DNA from: an uncultured Bacilli bacterium
GTDB lineage: Bacteria > Bacillota_I > Bacilli_A > ML615J-28 > CAG-313
Assembly (NCBI GenBank): GCA_934098295.1
Contig: CAKONV010000011.1
Coordinates: 1-62,015 of the forward strand
Length of the DNA stretch: 62,015 nucleotides
Reading direction: 5' to 3'
Shown here: positions 41,348 through 49,922 of the stretch, in pieces
Layout: each line of letters starts with the position of its first letter
How positions within the stretch are numbered: the stretch's first letter is position 1
Program-made: the position numbers and the translations under genes
Notes under the pieces: generated by a model
What the model was told of the DNA's origin: nothing
The model's database searches: none
The model's input: the letters and a program-made list of their open reading frames with translations, nothing else

Positions 41348-42781
41348 TTACTCCATAATTATCTTTTTAACATAATCAACATCGCTAAAACTTTTAACTT
41401 TTTTACCAATAATATTTTTTTCAATTCCTTTACCTATTACTGCTAGAATATCACCATCATCAAGCATTTTAAAACCTTCATAAATTGCTTCTTCGCGATC
41501 TAATATAACTTTAAAATTATCCTTTTTTACACCTTCAATAATATCTCTAATTATTGTGGTTGTCTCTTCAGTACGACTATTATCTTCCGTGAAAATTACT
41601 TTATCAGCTATTTCTGTAGTAATTAATCCAATTTCTGGTCTTTTCGAACGATCACGATTGCCACCACAACCGATAACCACAATTAATTTTCCTATCTTAT
41701 ACTTTTGAAGATGCTCTAAAACCTTTTTTACTTCCTTAGTTGTATGGGCATAGTCTACAACTACGGTTTTTTTATTATTTTTAATTATTTGCATGCGACC
41801 ACTTACTAAAGCGGATGAGGTAATGACATCGAAAAAGTCCAAAATATTTATATTTAAACTTTTTATTATTGCGTAAACAGCAGCAATATTACTAGCATTA
41901 AAGTCGCCTACAAGTTCCGTAATCACTTTTTTTTCTTCTATTTCTAATTCCATATAATCTAACTTAATATCTAAAACTTTTATTCTATAATTTCCTTCAT
42001 TAACCCCAAAAGTTAAACAATTAGGTTTACATTCATCTATAAATTTATCTTTATAACTACTTTCCGCATTAATAATTCCATAACCTTCAGTAGTTAATTG
42101 ACGAAATAGTTTTAGTTTTGCTAACAAATAATTTTCCATATTATGATGGTAATCCAAATGTTCAGGATTGAGATTCAAAAAAACAACACGACAAAATTTC
42201 AATCCCATTAAACGTCCCAGTGATAAACCTTGACTACTAGCCTCCATAATTACATAATCATAATTAAAATCGTTATTATAAATTAAATCATAGATTTCTT
42301 CTAACATTGGTGTCGTATTGCTAGCTTCTTTAAAAGATTCATAAATTTGATTATATCCATAATAACCACTAGTTCCTATTAATAAACACTTATAACCACT
42401 TCTTTTTAAAATTCGATATACCAAAGTAGTTACCGTTGTTTTTCCACTTGTTCCCGTAACACCAATTAAATTAGGTTCAGGAAATGCCTCATATTTGAAT
42501 TTTAACATATTTGCATAAACTGTAATTGGTGATTTTGTGAAAATTATGTTAATATTCTTAGGAACATCAATTATTAAATTTTCCGTAACAATTGTTTTCG
42601 CTCCTTTTTTTATAGCGTCTTTAATGAAAAGTTCCCCATTCGCATAAGCGTTTTTAACTGCAACATAAACTGCATTTCGTTTAACTTTCCTCGAATCAAT
42701 CGTAATTTGTTTTAAAGAATGATTATTCTTTAAAATAGTTTGTTCATTACCATATTTTTGTAAATAATCAGCAATTTTCAT
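41348..42781 (-). CDS. murE: UDP-MurNAc-tripeptide synthetase, likely meso-DAP-adding
   Basis: A 477-residue Mur ligase adding the third residue of the peptidoglycan stem peptide. P-loop GTSGKTTVTTLVYR, the conserved EASSQGL segment, LNPEHLDYH and the C-terminal GCGGNRDRSKRPEIG. The amino-acid selector reads DNSR in EDNSRTEE; the Arg in this motif (DNPR in E. coli) marks meso-diaminopimelate enzymes, so the wall is predicted to be DAP-type. GGTGGAGG precedes the start. Confidence 0.94.
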   Translation of the reverse strand: MKIADYLQKYGNEQTILKNNHSLKQITIDSRKVKRNAVYVAVKNAYANGELFIKDAIKKGAKTIVTENLIIDVPKNINIIFTKSPITVYANMLKFKYEAFPEPNLIGVTGTSGKTTVTTLVYRILKRSGYKCLLIGTSGYYGYNQIYESFKEASNTTPMLEEIYDLIYNNDFNYDYVIMEASSQGLSLGRLMGLKFCRVVFLNLNPEHLDYHHNMENYLLAKLKLFRQLTTEGYGIINAESSYKDKFIDECKPNCLTFGVNEGNYRIKVLDIKLDYMELEIEEKKVITELVGDFNASNIAAVYAIIKSLNINILDFFDVITSSALVSGRMQIIKNNKKTVVVDYAHTTKEVKKVLEHLQKYKIGKLIVVIGCGGNRDRSKRPEIGLITTEIADKVIFTEDNSRTEETTTIIRDIIEGVKKDNFKVILDREEAIYEGFKMLDDGDILAVIGKGIEKNIIGKKVKSFSDVDYVKKIIME

Positions 42782-42834
42782 AGGATTGTACCTCCACCTA
42801 ATTAATCATATGAAAAAAACTTTATTTAAATAAC

Positions 42835-42864
42835 AAAAAAAGATATCAAAACGATATCTTTTAT
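42835..42864 (-). terminator. Terminator of the LRR lipoprotein gene
   Basis: Stem AAAGATATC/GATATCTTT (42839-42847 and 42853-42861) followed by T7 on the minus strand, placed between the LRR gene and murE. Confidence 0.8.
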
Positions 42865-42872
42865 TAACTCTA

Positions 42873-44753
42873 TTAATTGGAAAATGTAATCTTTTCTAAA
42901 TAAACATTATTAGTTTCATCAACATTTATTTTTTCAAAATCTTTACTACTTCCCATATATACAATTTCTTCAATATTTTTTAGTCCTAAAAAAGCATTTT
43001 TTCCAATACTCATTACACCCTTACCAATTACTACTTTTTTAACATTTTCACAACCATCAAAAGCATTATTAGGAATTAAAGTACACACATCTTCAACAAT
43101 TATTTCTTCAAGCGATGAAGGTACTCTAGAAATAATAAAGTTAAAAGGTTGAGGATTTAAAGTTGATTCACCAAAGAAAGGAATACTAATACTCTTTAAA
43201 GAAGAGCAACCATTAAGCGTACCAGCCTTAATTATTTCAAGAGTAATCGGAAGTTTTAGTTCGGTTAAACTTTGACAATTAGTAAAAGAACCACCACCAA
43301 TACTTTTAACGGAATTTGGCAAATTAATTTTTTTTAAAGATGTACAACCACTAAATACGCCATCATAAACGGCTCTAAGTTTATCTGGTAAAACAATTTC
43401 TTCTAAAGAAGTACAACCACCAAAACAAGTATGTGACATAAAAACTAATGTCGATGGTAAAGTAACGTATTTTAAATTAACGCATGAAGTAAAACTAGAG
43501 GCAGCCAAATCTTCCAAACCTTCATTAATTATAGCTTTCGTTAAAGAGGCACAAAAAGAAAAGATACCGGTACCAACTGATCTTAAAGATAATGGAAATA
43601 CAATTTCCTTTAAGCCCGTACCACTAAATGCTCCCCCCTCTAATGATTCTAAATCCGTAGGTAGATCAATTGTTGTAAGGCTAATACAACCACTAAAACA
43701 ATAAGAACCAATAAAATTAATACTTCCATTAAATTTAATATTTTCTAAAGAAACGCAATCCAAAAATGTTTGTTCTTCTAATCTTGATATCATCGATGGA
43801 ATGATAATTTCCTTAATAGATTTGCAACCCATAAAAGCTTTAGATCCAATTACAGACAAATTTTCAGTAAAATTAATATCTGCAAGTAATGTGCAATTAC
43901 GAAAAGCTGAATCGCCTATTTTTTTAATTTTTTCACCAAGTTGAATTGATGTAAGATTAGTACATTCATTAAATACTTCATTTTCAATTGTTTCTAGATT
44001 ATTAGGAAGTACAACTTCTGATAAACTGCTACAAAATGAAAAAGCTTTTTCTTTAATTTCACAATTTGGATTCAAGAAAGTAACTTTTTTTAATTTCGTC
44101 GCAAAATAAAAAGCACTTGAATTTACTTGTTCAATAAAATAACTTAAAACAACTTCTTCTGCATTTTTATTTCTAAAGGCATTGCTTTCAATTTTAGTAA
44201 CTCTTTTGTTTTGATAATATTCTGGAACAATTACCTTACTATCTGAACCATCATAACTTTTAATACTATAGGTATTACCATTTAAAACATATGTAAAACG
44301 ATTATCATCTTCATTTTTAAGACAAAATTCATCATACCAAGTTTCAACATCATCTTTATATTCTTTATTATACTTCAAATATTGTTCATATAAAACAAGA
44401 TAATTATCATGATTTATCTCATCAGAATATGATTCTTTATTATTTGAATAAGAAAATATCAATTTACCATTATCAATCTTCACAGAAACAATAAAGGGTT
44501 CACTAAATTCTAAAAACCAACTATATGCATCCTTTGTATAATTGGTATTAACACTAATGTAAAGATTATAAGCATCCATGTAATTTTCTTTTGTTATATA
44601 TCCAAAATCTTTCGTAGAGTCATCATCATATTTTAATATCAAATGATATTCTTCAACAATTGCTTCGATAACTTTGGGATTATTATTTTTTTTCTTACAA
44701 CTAGTAGTTAGTAATAATAAAAAACAAGTAATAATTAAAAAATATTTTTTCAT
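42873..44753 (-). CDS. BspA-like LRR lipoprotein
   Basis: A 626-residue surface protein. The signal peptide ends in a lipobox-like LLTTSC followed by a Lys/Asn-rich linker, so it is probably lipid-anchored. Residues 25-150 form two related segments with YSWFLEFSEPF and ETWYDEFCLKN endings. From about 165 to the end there are some fifteen LRR_5 repeats with the pattern AFxxCxSLxxIxLPxxLxxI, each of about 23 residues. It splits the PBP gene from murE and has its own promoter (TATAAT at 44773-44778, -35 TAGAAA at 44796-44801) and terminator. Likely a binding or adhesion protein. Confidence 0.85.
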   Translation of the reverse strand: MKKYFLIITCFLLLLTTSCKKKNNNPKVIEAIVEEYHLILKYDDDSTKDFGYITKENYMDAYNLYISVNTNYTKDAYSWFLEFSEPFIVSVKIDNGKLIFSYSNNKESYSDEINHDNYLVLYEQYLKYNKEYKDDVETWYDEFCLKNEDDNRFTYVLNGNTYSIKSYDGSDSKVIVPEYYQNKRVTKIESNAFRNKNAEEVVLSYFIEQVNSSAFYFATKLKKVTFLNPNCEIKEKAFSFCSSLSEVVLPNNLETIENEVFNECTNLTSIQLGEKIKKIGDSAFRNCTLLADINFTENLSVIGSKAFMGCKSIKEIIIPSMISRLEEQTFLDCVSLENIKFNGSINFIGSYCFSGCISLTTIDLPTDLESLEGGAFSGTGLKEIVFPLSLRSVGTGIFSFCASLTKAIINEGLEDLAASSFTSCVNLKYVTLPSTLVFMSHTCFGGCTSLEEIVLPDKLRAVYDGVFSGCTSLKKINLPNSVKSIGGGSFTNCQSLTELKLPITLEIIKAGTLNGCSSLKSISIPFFGESTLNPQPFNFIISRVPSSLEEIIVEDVCTLIPNNAFDGCENVKKVVIGKGVMSIGKNAFLGLKNIEEIVYMGSSKDFEKINVDETNNVYLEKITFSN

Positions 44754-44772
44754 ATTCTACCTCACTAATTTT

Positions 44773-44801
44773 ATTATACACTTTTTTTACTTATTTTTCT
44801 A
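44773..44801 (-). promoter_or_regulatory. Promoter of the LRR lipoprotein gene
   Basis: On the minus strand -35 TAGAAA (44796-44801), 17-base spacer, -10 TATAAT (44773-44778). Confidence 0.6.
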
Positions 44802-44820
44802 CAAATAAACAAAACAATCT

Positions 44821-46737
44821 TTAGTTAGTATATAAAATTACACTGCCACCTTCTATTAACCTTTCTCCAGGTGATGGCAACTGTTCAATTATTTTTTTAC
44901 CAGTTCCTTCAATAATGAAATTGTATTTATTCGTTGGCCTAATTTTTCGTATATCCATGCCAACGTAATCATCTACTATATAAACATTTTTATCAATATA
45001 ATATCTTACATCCTCTTTTATCCCCCCTGATGATGGCTCAATATTTAAAATATTAAATGATTCCTGTAAAATTTCTTTTACCAGTGGTGCTGCTACAACA
45101 CCACCATATTGAATAGTATTTTTAGGGTTGTTAATTGCCAAATAAACAGCTATTTGCGGATCATTCATAGGGGCAATTCCTAAAAATGATAAAATATATT
45201 TTCCGCTTAAATAATGACCATTAGATGCAATTTGTGCAGTTCCTGTCTTTCCACCAACGCGATATCCATCAATATATGCGCCTCTTGCGGTTCCAAGGGA
45301 AGCAACACACTCTAATGCATGACACATCAATTTACTTGTATCCTCACTAAGCACTTTTCTTATCATTTCCGGTTTTTTCTCCATTAAGACTTGATCATCT
45401 TTTACAATCTTTTTTAAAACATAAGGCTTGTATAAATACCCACCATTAACAGCTGCACAAGAGGCATTTATCAATTGAATAGCCGTTACCGCATTTCCTT
45501 GACCAAATGATGCCGTTGCAAGTTCAACATTGCCAATTTTTTTCTCATTAAATAATATTCCTTTAGACTCACCTAATAAATCAATACCTGTAAGTTCACC
45601 CATGCCAAATGACCTTATATATTTAAATAAATTTTCTTTGCCTAATCTTAAGCCAATGGTCATAAATCCAGGGTTACAAGAATTTTGAATTACTTGTAAG
45701 AAAGTTTCTTTACCGTGTCCTCCTACTTTCCAGTCTTTTATTCTAACACCATCAACAATTAAATAGCCAGGATCATAAAAGTATTCATCAATGGTAAAAA
45801 CTTTTTCTTCTAAGCCAGCTGCATATGTTATAATTTTTTGAACACTTCCCGGTTCATAACTCTTCCAAATTGGAAGATTTCTATTGTAAAGACTTTGATC
45901 ATAATCTTGATAATTAATTAAATCAAATGTTGGATAACTTGCCATGCCAAGAACTTCTGAATTTTTAGGATTCATCGCAATAATCATTATTTCTTCAGGA
46001 TTATATCTTGATACTATATTATTTATTATTCTTTCTAAACATATTTGAAGTTTCAAATCAATTGTTAAATACAAATCCGATCCACTTTCGGCTAAATCAT
46101 AATAACTCGTTAAATCTTTAATTATTTCACCATGAGCATCGGTAAATATTTGAAGGCCACCCTTTTTTCCCCGTAAATATTCATCATAAATATACTCAAT
46201 TCCTGTAATTCCTTGATTATCACTTCCAACAATTCCTAAAATAGGTGCTAATAAATTTCCATATTTGTAACTTCTTTTACTATCACTGACAACATAAATC
46301 CCTTCAATACCGAGTTTTACTACTTCTAAAGCTTGATTTAAACTTAATTTAATTCCTTCTGGTTTAATAATTTCTACAGATACCTTTTTTTCTAAATGTT
46401 TTTTTATTTTACTTGCGTCAACATTTAATATTTTACTTAATTTATTTGATGCATCTTCTTTGTCATTTATTTGTTTAGGAATTGCTACTAATCCCGGTGC
46501 TAATGATGATGAAACAATAACATTACCATTCCTGTCATAAATATTTCCACGTGCTCCTTTTATTGGTGCACTTCTTGTCCATAAGTCTAATGCTAAATCG
46601 TAATAATTTTTACCCTTAATTATTTTTACATAGCTTAATCTTATCATCAATGCTGCAAAGCTTAAAATAATAACAATATATAAAAAATTTATTCTCTTTA
46701 ATTTTAACTTATTAAAATGCCACCACTCGTAACTCAA
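44821..46737 (-). CDS. Class B penicillin-binding protein with C-terminal PASTA domain (SpoVD/FtsI type)
   Basis: A 638-residue transpeptidase with one N-terminal membrane helix (INFLYIVIILSFAALMI), the pedestal segment GARGNIYDRNGNVIVSSS, and catalytic motifs SVQK, SCN and KTGT. The last 60 residues form one PASTA domain, as in SpoVD of Bacillus, encoded directly before murE. In this reduced cluster it may serve division as well as sporulation. Start: the TTG at 46737 is preceded by GAGGTGAT at good spacing; the next upstream frame would overlap the divergent gene at 46844. Confidence 0.9.
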   Translation of the reverse strand: MSYEWWHFNKLKLKRINFLYIVIILSFAALMIRLSYVKIIKGKNYYDLALDLWTRSAPIKGARGNIYDRNGNVIVSSSLAPGLVAIPKQINDKEDASNKLSKILNVDASKIKKHLEKKVSVEIIKPEGIKLSLNQALEVVKLGIEGIYVVSDSKRSYKYGNLLAPILGIVGSDNQGITGIEYIYDEYLRGKKGGLQIFTDAHGEIIKDLTSYYDLAESGSDLYLTIDLKLQICLERIINNIVSRYNPEEIMIIAMNPKNSEVLGMASYPTFDLINYQDYDQSLYNRNLPIWKSYEPGSVQKIITYAAGLEEKVFTIDEYFYDPGYLIVDGVRIKDWKVGGHGKETFLQVIQNSCNPGFMTIGLRLGKENLFKYIRSFGMGELTGIDLLGESKGILFNEKKIGNVELATASFGQGNAVTAIQLINASCAAVNGGYLYKPYVLKKIVKDDQVLMEKKPEMIRKVLSEDTSKLMCHALECVASLGTARGAYIDGYRVGGKTGTAQIASNGHYLSGKYILSFLGIAPMNDPQIAVYLAINNPKNTIQYGGVVAAPLVKEILQESFNILNIEPSSGGIKEDVRYYIDKNVYIVDDYVGMDIRKIRPTNKYNFIIEGTGKKIIEQLPSPGERLIEGGSVILYTN

Positions 46738-46787
46738 TTTATCACCTCGTCTAAACTTATGGAAAAAATAATAAATTATTACTATAA

Positions 46788-46816
46788 TTGCTAGTTTTTT
46801 TATATTTTGATATAAT
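46788..46816 (+). promoter_or_regulatory. Promoter of the aldose-epimerase-like gene
   Basis: Plus strand: -35 TTGCTA (46788-46793), 17-base spacer, -10 TATAAT (46811-46816). Confidence 0.7.
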
Positions 46817-46843
46817 AATACTAGAAAGGAACAATTCACTTTT

Positions 46844-47722
46844 ATGTTATATACAATAAAAAACAATTTACTTACAGTTACCATTTCCGATCATGGAGCT
46901 GAATTAAAGAGCATTAAATATGAAGATCGTGAATATTTACATGATGCTAATCCTGCTTTTTGGGGTCGTACTGCACCTTTTTTATGGCCTAACATTGGTA
47001 CAATAAAAAATGGATATGCTACAATAGATGGTGTTAAATACCCTATGAAAAAGCATGGTTTTCTTAGAGACTGTGATTTTCTTGTCACAGTTCAAGAAGA
47101 AAATAAAATTACTTTTGTTTTAAAAAGTAATGAAGAAACTTTAAAATTGTACCCATTTAATTTCATTAATACAATTACCTATGAATTAACAAATACAACC
47201 GTTAATGTATCTTTAAATTTCCAAAATAAATCCTTAAAAGCTATGCCATTTAATTTAGGACTTCATCCTGCTTTCAAAGTTCCTCTAACTAAAGATGAAA
47301 AATTTGAGGACTATTACTTTGAATTTGATAAAGAAGGAACTTATGAAATGCCTGTTGTTAATCTAAATGATGGAACTATCGACTTTGAAAAAAGAAATCG
47401 TTCATTCATTAATTTAAAAGAATTACCACTAAACTATGATGATTATTTAAATGATGCTTTAATATTTGAAAATATTAATTCTCATCACATCAGTCTTAAA
47501 AGTCATAAATCAAATCATGGTGTAAATTTTGAATTTAATGAATTTTCTATGTTAGGACTATGGACACCAATTAAATTATCTGCTCCATTTATTTGTATTG
47601 AACCATGGATTGGATGTGCTGATCGACCAGACACTGATGGCACTTTTACTAATAAAAGGGACTTGATTTGGGTTAAACCTAATGAAAACAAAACTATTAA
47701 ATACAGTTTTAATATTTTTTAA
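46844..47722 (+). CDS. Aldose 1-epimerase family protein (LacX-like)
   Basis: A 292-residue member of the galactose-mutarotase superfamily; family members interconvert anomers of sugars or bind hexose-6-phosphates. Features: SDHGAELKSIKY at the start, FWGRTAPFLWPNIGTIKNG, the catalytic-type KKHGFLRD and LGLHPAFKVPL, and a late CIEPWIGCADRPD. It is the only plus-strand gene in the window, inserted between rsmH and the PBP gene where ftsL would be expected. AGAAAGGA precedes the ATG; a bidirectional terminator follows. Confidence 0.85.
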   Translation: MLYTIKNNLLTVTISDHGAELKSIKYEDREYLHDANPAFWGRTAPFLWPNIGTIKNGYATIDGVKYPMKKHGFLRDCDFLVTVQEENKITFVLKSNEETLKLYPFNFINTITYELTNTTVNVSLNFQNKSLKAMPFNLGLHPAFKVPLTKDEKFEDYYFEFDKEGTYEMPVVNLNDGTIDFEKRNRSFINLKELPLNYDDYLNDALIFENINSHHISLKSHKSNHGVNFEFNEFSMLGLWTPIKLSAPFICIEPWIGCADRPDTDGTFTNKRDLIWVKPNENKTIKYSFNIF

Positions 47723-47724
47723 AA

Positions 47725-47756
47725 AAATAGACGGATATTTTCCTATCCGTCTATTT
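47725..47756. terminator. Bidirectional terminator between convergent genes
   Basis: A 13-bp perfect stem AAATAGACGGATA with its complement (47725-47737 and 47744-47756), flanked by A-runs on one side and T-runs on the other. It serves both the plus-strand epimerase gene and rsmH, whose stop codon lies inside it. Confidence 0.9.
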
Positions 47757-48689
47757 AATTTTTTTTATACCTCTAAGTTTTGCAGAATGGCTACGATTAT
47801 TTTCAGCTAATTCTTCTTCACTTGGTAAAATTACTTTATGATTTAACAATTCATATTTTAATTCATAACCATCGGGAATAAAAGGTAAATCTTTTGGTAA
47901 ATCAAGTGTTGTACACTTTTTAAAAATATTCTTGACAATTCGATCTTCCAAAGAATGAAAAGTAATAACAACAATTCTACCATTAATATTTAATAAATTT
48001 AAAGCATCAGATAAACTTTTTTTCAATACATCAAATTCGTGGTTTACTTCAATTCTTAAAGCCTGAAAAGTTTGTTTAGCTGGATGCCCACTTTTCCTTT
48101 TTTCAAAAGCCGGTAAAGATTTTTTTATGATTTCAACAAGCTCAAAAGTAGTTCTTATTGGTTTAATTTCTCTTGTCTTTACAATCATATTAGCAATTTT
48201 GGGAGCATACTTTTCTTCACCATATTCATAAAATATTTTCTTTAGTTCATCAAAAGAATAGTTATTAATAACATCATAAGCTGTTAAAGTTGCATTTTGA
48301 TCCATTCTCATATCAAGAAAACCATCATAGCGATAACTAAAGCCACGATCAGGAATATCAAATTGAAAGCTAGACACACCTAAATCATATATAATTCCAT
48401 CAACCTTATCTACGCCTAATTCTTTTAAAGCAAAAGCAATGTTGGCAAAATTATCATTAATTATTGTCAATTTATCTTTATAATCAATTAAGCGATCCTT
48501 AGCTTTCTTAATTGCAAATTCATCTTGTTCAATCGCATATAGATGACCTTTGTCAAGTTTCTTTAAAATTTCTAAAGAATGACCACCACCACCTAATGTG
48601 CAGTCAACATAAATTCCATCACTTTTTATGTCTAACATATCAATGCTTTCTTTTAACATAACTGAATAATGGGATAATTGTTTTTCCAT
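47751..48689 (-). CDS. rsmH: 16S rRNA m4C1402 methyltransferase
   Basis: A 312-residue S-adenosylmethionine-dependent enzyme (formerly MraW). Motifs: YVDCTLGGGGHSLEIL, IIYDLGVSSFQFD, PDRGFSYRYDGFLDMRMD and TFHSLEDRIVK. It normally heads the division/cell-wall cluster; mraZ is absent and rpmF is upstream. A terminator 26 bases before its start leaves little space for a promoter. Confidence 0.96.
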   Translation of the reverse strand: MEKQLSHYSVMLKESIDMLDIKSDGIYVDCTLGGGGHSLEILKKLDKGHLYAIEQDEFAIKKAKDRLIDYKDKLTIINDNFANIAFALKELGVDKVDGIIYDLGVSSFQFDIPDRGFSYRYDGFLDMRMDQNATLTAYDVINNYSFDELKKIFYEYGEEKYAPKIANMIVKTREIKPIRTTFELVEIIKKSLPAFEKRKSGHPAKQTFQALRIEVNHEFDVLKKSLSDALNLLNINGRIVVITFHSLEDRIVKNIFKKCTTLDLPKDLPFIPDGYELKYELLNHKVILPSEEELAENNRSHSAKLRGIKKIK

Positions 48690-48714
48690 ATAATTCCTCT
48701 TTCATTTAAATTCT

Positions 48715-48740
48715 AAAAAAAAACGCATCCTCCGATGCGC
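48715..48740 (-). terminator. Terminator after rpmF
   Basis: Stem CGCATC/GATGCG with a four-base loop, followed by nine T on the minus strand. Confidence 0.85.
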
Positions 48741-48770
48741 TTTTTAGGAAAAATCCTTCATTACCAAAAA

Positions 48771-48983
48771 CTACTTTTCTTCGTTTTCTTTGTTTTCTTT
48801 GACTTTGATTTCCTTAACTAACTTGCCATTGTAATATCCACATACTGGACAAACACGATGGTTAAGCTTTAATTCACCACAATTAGAACAAACAACCATT
48901 CCAGGAACTTCTAGTTTGTAGTGAGTTCTACGTTTAAGTTTACGAGTCTTAGAAACACGGCGTTGTTGAGCAATAGCACCCAT
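48771..48983 (-). CDS. rpmF: 50S ribosomal protein L32
   Basis: A 70-residue ribosomal protein with the basic N-terminal RRVSKTRKLKRRTHYKL and a zinc ribbon of Cys32, Cys35, Cys45 and Cys48. The start reads MGAIAQQ rather than the usual MAVPKR. An extra Lys/Glu-rich tail ends the protein. Pairs with yceD as usual. Confidence 0.95.
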   Translation of the reverse strand: MGAIAQQRRVSKTRKLKRRTHYKLEVPGMVVCSNCGELKLNHRVCPVCGYYNGKLVKEIKVKENKENEEK

Positions 48984-48999
48984 TTGACTTTACCTCTTT

Positions 49000-49494
49000 C
49001 TATTTGTCATTTTCATCTTCAGAAAAAACGCCATCTGAATAAGAAATGACTTCTTCGTCTTCATCTATATTAAATGATTCATTTAGTTTAATTCCTTGTT
49101 TTTCTAAAATATCATAAGCATCTGGCCTAGTCACGTTAATTGGTTTATCAATAATAATATTTGACCAAACAGTCATAGCTAAATCAATGGTATTTTTTTC
49201 AATCAAAATATAATCATCATCAGGAATAGTAGAAAAAATATCTACATAATCTTCATCAATGACATAATCAACTGGTTCTAATGTTAATGCACATTTTAAA
49301 ACCATCGGTGCTTTTAAATGGTAACTAAATTGATAGGTTTCATCATCAATGCGGTTAATACTACCAGTTATAATTACTGGCGAAACACTAATGATATCAT
49401 CAATTGACTTTGCCTCTAGGGAAAAATCTAAAGTACCATTAAATTCGAAAGGAAATTTTTGAATCTTATGTAATTGTTGTAAAGACCACTTCAT
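49000..49494 (-). CDS. yceD: YceD/DUF177 protein
   Basis: A 164-residue protein of the DUF177 family, regularly encoded before rpmF and linked to 23S rRNA accumulation in plants and bacteria. Conserved text: the central CALTLEPVDYVI (the CSRCLEP region, here with fewer Cys) and a C-terminal acidic end. The ATG at 49494 is preceded by AGGTGAT; the GTG at 49503 is part of that site. Promoter -10 TATAAT at 49520-49525 on the minus strand. Confidence 0.85.
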   Translation of the reverse strand: MKWSLQQLHKIQKFPFEFNGTLDFSLEAKSIDDIISVSPVIITGSINRIDDETYQFSYHLKAPMVLKCALTLEPVDYVIDEDYVDIFSTIPDDDYILIEKNTIDLAMTVWSNIIIDKPINVTRPDAYDILEKQGIKLNESFNIDEDEEVISYSDGVFSEDENDK

Positions 49495-49566
49495 AAAAAT
49501 CACCTAAATAGACTGTATTATTATATCATAATATTATTTAAAATGCTATTAAAATGACTAATTTTT

Positions 49567-49803
49567 TTATAATAGGTTAAATAAATTATCATTTACACCG
49601 TTTTTCATTATTTCTCTAACAATTTTATTTTCTTGCACTTTGTCAATTGGTTTTCCCGCAAGTTTTGATACTTCTCTTATCACCTTTCTAACATTGTTTT
49701 CATCTGATAAATCCATATTTCGTACTTTCTCAACAAGAGAAAAAACAGCATCAGGTTGAATATTATTATCAGAAATGAACTGTAAAGCCTTTGAAAAATT
49801 CAT
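49567..49803 (-). CDS. spoVIF: Stage VI sporulation protein F-like protein
   Basis: A 78-residue protein matching the SpoVIF pattern: VFSLVEKVRNMDLSDENNVR, then KVIREVSKLAGKPIDKV and IVREIMKNG, compared with the Bacillus family pattern of ANFkDE..VR.LI..V...A.kpV.K..E..IV..I. SpoVIF is a small late-sporulation factor needed for GerE-dependent coat gene expression. It stands alone between the V-ATPase operon and yceD with AGGTG before the ATG. Confidence 0.7.
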   Translation of the reverse strand: MNFSKALQFISDNNIQPDAVFSLVEKVRNMDLSDENNVRKVIREVSKLAGKPIDKVQENKIVREIMKNGVNDNLFNLL

Positions 49804-49870
49804 ATAAACACCTCAATTTATAATATGCTGAAATATTATAAATATTGCTGAATTTTAATTATTATTCTTT

Positions 49871-49904
49871 AAAAAAATAAAAACCTAACTAATGTCAGGT
49901 TTTT
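49871..49904 (-). terminator. Terminator of the V-ATPase operon
   Basis: Stem AAAAACCT/AGGTTTTT (49879-49886 and 49897-49904) followed by TTATTTTTTT on the minus strand. Confidence 0.8.
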
Positions 49905-49922
49905 ACGAAGTTTTATATAAAA

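Noticed and set aside
46738..46884. N-terminal extension of the PBP on the minus strand
   Set aside because: It would overlap the divergent epimerase gene and its promoter, has no ribosome site, and the TTG at 46737 has a strong one.
46891..47088. Minus-strand reading frame inside the epimerase gene
   Set aside because: It lies wholly within a well-supported plus-strand gene and its product shows no family features.
49804..49870. Sigma-E/sigma-K-type promoter before the SpoVIF-like gene
   Set aside because: CATATTATA fits the -10 pattern CATAnnnTA, but the region is almost pure A/T, a TATAAT is present too, and no convincing -35 is found.
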